DNA of 64,000 nucleotides, from assembly GCF_000333895.2 (NCBI RefSeq), contig NZ_ANFM02000012.1:184069-248068 (forward strand), given 5' to 3'. Positions 59,600-64,000 of the stretch are shown here, piece after piece. The notes beneath the pieces are model-generated. The model was not told the origin of the DNA and made no database searches. It saw only the letters and a program-made list of their open reading frames with translations. Every line of letters starts with the position of its first letter. The stretch's first letter is position 1. This DNA is from Grimontia indica (lineage in GTDB: Bacteria; Pseudomonadota; Gammaproteobacteria; Enterobacterales; Vibrionaceae). The position numbers and the translations under genes were made by a program.

Positions 59600-60031
59600 T
59601 TGGCGGTGGGCATGCTGTCCCGCCGCGACCATTCTGAACTGGAGCTGCGTCAGAAACTGGCGCAGCGTCAGTGCCCTCCTGAAGAAATCGATGCCGCAAT
59701 AGAACACTGTCTTTTCCACAATTGGCTGGATGATAAACGTTTTGCCGAAATGCTGCTTCGCCATGGGGCCTCGAAAGGTCATGGTTGGCAACGCATATGC
59801 TTTGACGCTAAACGAAAGGGCATCAGCACGTCATTGTTGGAAATTGCGCAGGAAAACCAACAGCATGATTGGTTCGAGTTGGCAAAAGATCTGGCCAAAC
59901 GCCGTTTCGGTAATTACGACGGCACCTTACCGACGGTAGATTTCAAGCAACGCGCCAAATGGACCCGTTACCTGCAAAGTCGCGGTTTCAGCTTCGACCA
60001 AATCAGCTACGCCCTCTCGAAAGACGACTAA
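59600..60031 (+). CDS. recX: Regulatory protein RecX
   Basis: RecX caps RecA filaments and limits their growth. The product is at most 143 residues from TTG 59600. GTG 59606 and ATG 59612 are alternatives, and the ribosome binding site is poor, as usual for this low-level protein. Three helical repeats are visible, with RRDHSELELRQKLAQ, DDKRFAEMLLRHGAS and a C-terminal WTRYLQSRGFSFDQISYAL. It is a little shorter than E. coli RecX (166). Confidence 0.9.
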   Translation: MAVGMLSRRDHSELELRQKLAQRQCPPEEIDAAIEHCLFHNWLDDKRFAEMLLRHGASKGHGWQRICFDAKRKGISTSLLEIAQENQQHDWFELAKDLAKRRFGNYDGTLPTVDFKQRAKWTRYLQSRGFSFDQISYALSKDD

Positions 60032-60085
60032 AACCCAGCGATTGCAGGCATAGTCTGCGATCTATCTTGTTTATGCCTCTTTTCG

Positions 60086-60120
60086 CAATTGGTCAGGTTG
60101 TTTACAATGACCGCCAATTG
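60086..60120 (+). promoter_or_regulatory. Palindrome overlapping the alaS promoter
   Basis: CAATTGG-TCA (60086-60095) is matched by the inverted TGACC-G-CCAATTG (60108-60120). The dyad encloses TACAAT (60103-60108), a probable -10, with a weak TTTCGC (60081-60086) 16 bases upstream. E. coli AlaRS represses its own gene by binding a palindrome around the transcription start, so an AlaRS operator is a fair guess. Confidence 0.4.
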
Positions 60121-60126
60121 ACTCTG

Positions 60127-60156
60127 ATCACGTCGCCTGTTACGCGACGCAGTGAT
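60127..60156 (+). repeat. Second dyad in the alaS leader
   Basis: ATCACGTCGC (60127-60136) faces GCGAC (60144-60148), a 3-base bulge and GTGAT (60152-60156), around a 7-base loop. It lies in the alaS leader, 30 bases before the start, and may be an RNA hairpin. No T run follows, so it is not a terminator. Confidence 0.4.
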
Positions 60157-60186
60157 TACTACAACTCCAATTTTCAGGATTAGCCA

Positions 60187-62769
60187 ATGTACATGAGCAC
60201 CGACGAGATCCGCCGCGCGTTTCTCGAATTCTTTGAAAGCAAAGGGCACACTATCGTGCCTAGCTCATCGCTCGTGCCTGCCAACGACCCAACGCTGTTG
60301 TTCACAAACGCAGGTATGAACCAGTTTAAAGATTGCTTCCTAGGCCTAGAAAAACGCGCCTATACCCGAGCGACAACAGCGCAGCGCTGTGTACGTGCCG
60401 GTGGTAAGCATAATGACCTGGAAAACGTAGGCTTCACTGCCCGTCACCACACCTTCTTCGAAATGCTGGGTAACTTCAGCTTCGGTGATTACTTCAAAGA
60501 AGACGCCATCGCCTTTGCGTGGGAATTCTTGACTGAAGTACTGCAACTGCCAAAAGACCGCCTGATGGTGACGGTTTACGAAACAGACGACGAAGCATTC
60601 GCGCTGTGGAACGAGAAGATCGGTATTCCAGCTGACCGTATCGTTCGTATTGGCGACAAGAAAGGTGGTAAGCCATACGAGTCAGATAACTTCTGGCAGA
60701 TGGGTGATACTGGTCCTTGTGGTCCATGTACTGAAATCTTCTACGATCACGGCGACCATATCTGGGGTGGTCCTCCAGGTTCTCCAGAAGAGGATGGCGA
60801 CCGCTTCATTGAAATTTGGAATAACGTATTCATGCAGTACAACCGTCATGCCGATGGCACGATGGAACCACTGCCTAAGCCTTCCGTTGATACAGGTATG
60901 GGTATCGAGCGTATCGCTGCGATCATGCAGGGTGTTCACTCAAACTATGAAATCGACATCTTCCAAACCCTGATCAAATCAGCAGCGGAAGTGATTGGCT
61001 ACGAAGATCTGTCTAACCAGTCTCTGCGTGTTGTGGCTGACCACATCCGTTCATGTGCATTTCTGATTGTTGATGGCGTCATGCCTTCAAACGAAGGCCG
61101 TGGCTACGTTCTTCGTCGTATTATTCGTCGTGCAGTTCGTCACGGTAACAAGCTGGGCGCAACAGGCTCTTACTTCTACAAGCTCGTAGGTCCTCTGGCT
61201 GAGATCATGGGTACCGCAGGTGAAGAGCTGAAGAACCAGCAAGCAATGGTTGAGAAAGTGCTGAAGATTGAAGAAGAAAACTTCGGTCGCACACTGGATC
61301 GCGGCATGGCAATTCTGAACGATGCATTGGAAGCGCTGGATGGCAAAGTGCTGGACGGTGAAACCGTCTTCAAACTTTACGATACCTACGGCTTCCCAGC
61401 TGACCTGACTAACGACGTGGCACGTGAGCGTGGCTTCACTATTGATGAAGAAGGCTTTGAGTCAGCGATGGAAGAGCAGCGTCAACGCGCGCGTGAAGCA
61501 GGCCAATTTGGTACTGACTACAACTCTGTGATCAAAGTTGAAGGTAACTCTGAGTTCACCGGTTACGGTGCGACCGAAGGCAAAGGCCTGATCACAGATA
61601 TCTTTGTTGATGGTATGGCGTCAGAGACGCTGGCAACAGCAGACGAAGCTGTGATCATCATGGACCAAACGCCGTTTTACGCAGAATCAGGCGGCCAGTG
61701 CGGTGATGCGGGCTTCCTGATGACAGATTCGGGCAAGTTCGAAGTTATCGATACCCAAAAATACGGCGCGGCTATTGGTCTTCGCGGTAAGTTGGTTGAT
61801 GGTATGCTGAGCGTTGGCGACAACGTGGAAGCTAAAGTGAATGCAGAGCGTCGTCAGGCGATTGCACTGAACCACTCAGCAACTCACTTGCTGCACGAAG
61901 CGCTGCGCATTGTATTGGGCGAGCACGTTCAACAGAAAGGTTCTTTGGTCCGTGCTGAAGGTCTGCGTTTTGACTTCTCTCACCTTGAAGCGGTGAAACC
62001 AGAAGAACTGCGCGCCGTTGAGAAACTGGTGAACGAACAAATTCGCCGTAACCACGACGTGTCTACTGAAATCATGGACATTGAAGCGGCAAAAGCGAAA
62101 GGTGCAATGGCACTGTTCGGCGAGAAGTACGACGACAATGTTCGCGTACTGACCATGGGCGATTTCTCTATCGAACTGTGTGGTGGTACTCACGCCAATC
62201 GTACTGGTGATATCGGTATGCTCAAGATCGTTTCTGAAGGCGGTATCGCAGCAGGCGTACGTCGTATTGAAGCGGTAACGGGTCAAGGTGCAGAAGATGC
62301 GTTCTACAGTCAGCAGCAAGAGTTTGCCAAGAAGGTGTCTGAATCTCAGAGCCGTGCGAAATCTTTGGAAAAAGAAATCCAGCAGTTGAAAGAAAAACTG
62401 GCTGCCCAGGAAAGCGCAAGCCTGATCAACAAAGTACAGGATATTAACGGTATTAAAGTACTGATCAGCAAGCTGGACGGTGCAGATAACAAAGCATTGC
62501 GTACCATGGTTGATGATTTGAAAAACCAAATGGGCAGCGGTGTGGTGTTCCTGGGCAATGTGTCTGACGACAAAGTTGGCCTGATTGCGGGTGTGACCAA
62601 AGACCTGACTGGCAAAGTGAAAGCGGGTGAGTTGGTCAACATGGTTGCACAGCAAGTCGGCGGTAAAGGCGGTGGTCGTCCTGATATGGCACAGGCAGGT
62701 GGTTCTGATACTGCGGCGCTGCCAGCGGCTCTGGAAACCGTTGCTCCTTGGCTGACAGAGCGCCTTTAA
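60187..62769 (+). CDS. alaS: Alanyl-tRNA synthetase
   Basis: AlaRS charges tRNA-Ala and edits misacylated Ser and Gly. It is 860 residues (a second ATG at 60193 is also possible). The class II catalytic domain has [12 protein letters not shown] and [19 protein letters not shown]. The editing domain has the zinc ligands [11 protein letters not shown] and [13 protein letters not shown]. The C-terminal coiled coil and C-Ala domain end in [16 protein letters not shown] palindrome lies over its promoter. Confidence 0.98.
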   Translation: MYMSTDEIRRAFLEFFESKGHTIVPSSSLVPANDPTLLFTNAGMNQFKDCFLGLEKRAYTRATTAQRCVRAGGKHNDLENVGFTARHHTFFEMLGNFSFGDYFKEDAIAFAWEFLTEVLQLPKDRLMVTVYETDDEAFALWNEKIGIPADRIVRIGDKKGGKPYESDNFWQMGDTGPCGPCTEIFYDHGDHIWGGPPGSPEEDGDRFIEIWNNVFMQYNRHADGTMEPLPKPSVDTGMGIERIAAIMQGVHSNYEIDIFQTLIKSAAEVIGYEDLSNQSLRVVADHIRSCAFLIVDGVMPSNEGRGYVLRRIIRRAVRHGNKLGATGSYFYKLVGPLAEIMGTAGEELKNQQAMVEKVLKIEEENFGRTLDRGMAILNDALEALDGKVLDGETVFKLYDTYGFPADLTNDVARERGFTIDEEGFESAMEEQRQRAREAGQFGTDYNSVIKVEGNSEFTGYGATEGKGLITDIFVDGMASETLATADEAVIIMDQTPFYAESGGQCGDAGFLMTDSGKFEVIDTQKYGAAIGLRGKLVDGMLSVGDNVEAKVNAERRQAIALNHSATHLLHEALRIVLGEHVQQKGSLVRAEGLRFDFSHLEAVKPEELRAVEKLVNEQIRRNHDVSTEIMDIEAAKAKGAMALFGEKYDDNVRVLTMGDFSIELCGGTHANRTGDIGMLKIVSEGGIAAGVRRIEAVTGQGAEDAFYSQQQEFAKKVSESQSRAKSLEKEIQQLKEKLAAQESASLINKVQDINGIKVLISKLDGADNKALRTMVDDLKNQMGSGVVFLGNVSDDKVGLIAGVTKDLTGKVKAGELVNMVAQQVGGKGGGRPDMAQAGGSDTAALPAALETVAPWLTERL

Positions 62770-62801
62770 GCGCAATTCAACGCCGTTAAGTTGATGTAAA
62801 G

Positions 62802-62827
62802 AAAGGCTTCCGATGGAAGCCTTTTTT
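62802..62827 (+). terminator. Terminator after alaS
   Basis: AAAGGCTTCC (62802-62811) pairs with GGAAGCCTTT (62815-62824) around GAT, followed by a T run. Confidence 0.9.
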
Positions 62828-63251
62828 CTTTCGATGACTAAGATAAGTTTATTCTTTGCACTTTTTTTTTAACTCTGTATAGTGCATCGCCTTAATGTGT
62901 GTGTGGCTATGTTTTATTCGCTGCATGCACCTGATTTTTGCCCGGTAGGATGAACTTTTCCCGCCTCGCAGTATCTGACAACGTGATCTTCTGGGCACAG
63001 GGGTCACAATGTCTGGATTCGGTATGCGAAATCTCATTGGTTAACTGGAGTTAGCTAAAGAAATAAGCCATATTGAAAGGCCAGACGGGCACAGGTTATC
63101 TGTATTGGCCCGCAACGGATGCTCGCAAGGAAGGAAAGTAGTTGAAAGTCCATCTCGGAGCTTACGCTGCCGTGTGAGTTTACTTCGTGCAGTTAGAAGA
63201 CCAAACAGACTCAACGAATAAGAAAGTTGTAAATACTCAAGGAGTAGAAGA
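62828..63251 (+). promoter_or_regulatory. csrA promoter and long leader
   Basis: There is no credible gene in these 424 bases. TTGCAC (62856-62861), 16 bases with a run of ten T, then TATAGT (62878-62883) is a good sigma-70 promoter. It would give a leader of about 360 bases before csrA. The leader holds many GGA motifs (near 62948, 62992, 63044, 63116, 63131, 63135, 63156 and 63241), as expected for RNA that CsrA itself binds. AAGGAG (63239-63244) is the ribosome binding site and itself contains a GGA. Vibrio cholerae carries lysC here (from memory); this window does not. Confidence 0.55.
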
Positions 63252-63449
63252 ATGCTGATTTTGACTCGTCGCGTGGGTGAAACGCTGATGATTGGTGATG
63301 AAGTGACTGTTACCGTGCTGGGCGTAAAAGGTAACCAGGTACGCATTGGTGTGAACGCACCTAAAGAAGTGTCTGTTCACCGCGAAGAAATTTACATGCG
63401 TATACAGGCAGAGAAGGGCAACCCTGCGCCAACTGGCGGTAACTTCTAA
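63252..63449 (+). CDS. csrA: Carbon storage regulator CsrA
   Basis: CsrA is a small RNA-binding dimer that controls translation and stability of many mRNAs at GGA motifs. It is 65 residues. The N-terminal [15 protein letters not shown] carries the RNA-contacting Leu4 and Arg6 region, and [11 protein letters not shown] the second contact with Arg44. The gene is followed by a terminator and tRNA genes, as in E. coli. Confidence 0.98.
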   Translation: MLILTRRVGETLMIGDEVTVTVLGVKGNQVRIGVNAPKEVSVHREEIYMRIQAEKGNPAPTGGNF

Positions 63450-63472
63450 GCACCGCGTATTTAAGTTTTCAG

Positions 63473-63500
63473 AAAGGCCGAACATAGACTCGGCCTTTTC
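63473..63500 (+). terminator. Terminator after csrA
   Basis: AAAGGCCGA (63473-63481) pairs with TCGGCCTTT (63490-63498) around an 8-base loop, followed by TCTTT. Confidence 0.85.
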
Positions 63501-63683
63501 TTTATCTAAACGCATTTAAACTGACGATCCAATGCCCCAGAAAGACTGCCAGACTATGGTTTTTTAAGGTGGTCAGGTTGTTCATTTAAAACACAATTGG
63601 TGGCAGTTTTGCCTCGCCAAAGCGGCAAATGGCGGAGAAGTGTGCAAACGCAACGAGATTGCAGATTTTTCCCGATAAAGTGT

Positions 63684-63711
63684 TTGACTTATTCTTGGCT
63701 CAAAGTAATAT
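63684..63711 (+). promoter_or_regulatory. Promoter of the tRNA array
   Basis: TTGACT (63684-63689), 16 bases, then TAATAT (63706-63711), followed by a GC-rich GTGCCTCCGC just before the tRNA. The GC-rich discriminator is typical of stable-RNA promoters under stringent control. Confidence 0.65.
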
Positions 63712-63726
63712 GTGCCTCCGCAAGAC

Positions 63727-63819
63727 GGTGAGGTGGCCGAGAGGCTGAAGGCGCTCCCCTGCTAAGGGAGTATGCGGTTTATAGCCGCATCGAGGGTTCG
63801 AATCCCTCCTTCACCGCCA
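63727..63819 (+). tRNA. serV: tRNA-Ser(GCT)
   Basis: A 93-base class II tRNA with anticodon GCT in the loop CTGCTAA, a long variable arm (TATGCGGTTTATAGCCGCAT), a GGTTCGAATCC T-arm and an encoded CCA end. It closely resembles E. coli serV and follows csrA, the same linkage as in E. coli. Confidence 0.97.
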
Positions 63820-63831
63820 TTCTTGCACTGC

Positions 63832-63908
63832 GCGACCGTAGCTCAGCTGGATAGAGTACCTGGCTACGAACCAGGCGGTCGGAGGTTCGAATCCTCCCGG
63901 TCGCGCCA
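63832..63908 (+). tRNA. tRNA-Arg(ACG)
   Basis: A 77-base tRNA with acceptor GCGACCG/CGGTCGC, anticodon ACG in CTACGAA (A34 is normally edited to inosine), a GGTTCGAATCC T-arm and an encoded CCA. It resembles E. coli argV and its paralogues. Confidence 0.97.
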
Positions 63909-63956
63909 TTATTTTCGTTTTTTGGTCGATACCGAAAAACAAGCCCGAATTGTTGT

Positions 63957-64000
63957 GCGCTCGTAGCTCAGCTGGATAGAGTACCTGGCTACGAACCAGG
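63957..64000 (+). tRNA. tRNA-Arg(ACG), 3' part beyond window
   Basis: The first 44 bases of a second tRNA-Arg, cut by the window end after the anticodon stem. From base 8 on it is identical to the preceding tRNA; only the acceptor strand differs (GCGCTCG against GCGACCG). Further copies probably follow. Confidence 0.93.

Noticed and set aside
58938..59699. 253-codon open frame antisense to recA
   Set aside because: Shadow of the recA frame; the sequence is Phe/His/Thr-rich noise.
60127..60156. Terminator after recX
   Set aside because: The stem is followed by no T run and lies next to the alaS start, so it is treated as a leader element.
61876..62775. 299-codon open frame antisense to alaS
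   Set aside because: It lies wholly opposite a well-conserved gene, and its Phe/His/Gln-rich composition is the typical mirror of biased codon use.
62857..62886. Inverted repeat TGCACT/AGTGCA around the csrA promoter spacer
   Set aside because: Six-base arms overlapping promoter elements are likely chance, and the arms do not match an operator I know.

Overview
This window is chromosomal DNA from a gammaproteobacterium, most likely a marine member of the Vibrionaceae. A Grimontia/Enterovibrio-type organism is my guess from synteny and protein similarity recalled from memory, not from a search. About 46 kb is conserved housekeeping backbone. One accessory locus of about 18 kb (10503-28496) sits inside it.

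Layout. (1) 1-10435: partial nadB on the minus strand, divergent from rpoE-rseA-rseB-rseC, then lepA, lepB, rnc, era, recO, pdxJ and acpS. This covers the envelope-stress sigma factor and its regulators, signal peptidase, RNase III, ribosome assembly, recombination, pyridoxal phosphate synthesis and ACP activation. (2) 10503-28496: an aryl polyene (APE) pigment locus of the Vibrio fischeri/Xenorhabdus type. Fifteen tightly packed minus-strand genes read apeC, D, E, F, G, H, I, J, an ammonia lyase, then apeK, L, M, N, O, P, Q, R (17 genes with all counted). A divergent plus-strand arm encodes a small lipoprotein, a methyltransferase and a flavin enzyme with all the halogenase signature motifs. 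(3) 28552-39110: barA (minus), rlmD, relA, mazG, pyrG and eno. (4) 39283-48995: ubiI, ubiH and ygfB (minus), zapA, 6S RNA, the 5-formyl-THF cyclo-ligase gene, rpiA, serA, yggE and argP (minus), argO and a YbaK-like deacylase. (5) 49195-64000: ftsB, ispD, ispF, truD, surE, pcm, nlpD, rpoS, mutS (minus), pncC, recA, recX, alaS, csrA and the start of a tRNA array (Ser-GCT, Arg-ACG, partial Arg-ACG).

How the APE genes work together (family knowledge plus inference). The ammonia lyase may supply an aryl-acrylic starter, and ApeH loads an aryl acid onto an ACP (ApeE/ApeF). The ketosynthases ApeO/ApeC and ApeR extend it, ApeQ reduces, and ApeI/ApeP dehydrate, giving a conjugated polyene. ApeD, ApeJ and ApeK handle transfer to a lipid or glycan carrier. 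ApeG, ApeL, ApeM and ApeN look like transport and outer-membrane placement functions. The plus-strand arm would tailor the aryl head. The feature I find most worth following is the halogenase-like enzyme, because it raises the possibility of a brominated or chlorinated APE in a marine host.

The locus is bounded by two bidirectional terminators. It shows no integrase, insertion sequence, tRNA target or direct repeat. I see no CRISPR array, prophage or toxin-antitoxin pair in the window. Other points of interest are structured leaders upstream of serA, csrA, rpoE and alaS, and the absence of pepP and lysC from positions where relatives carry them.
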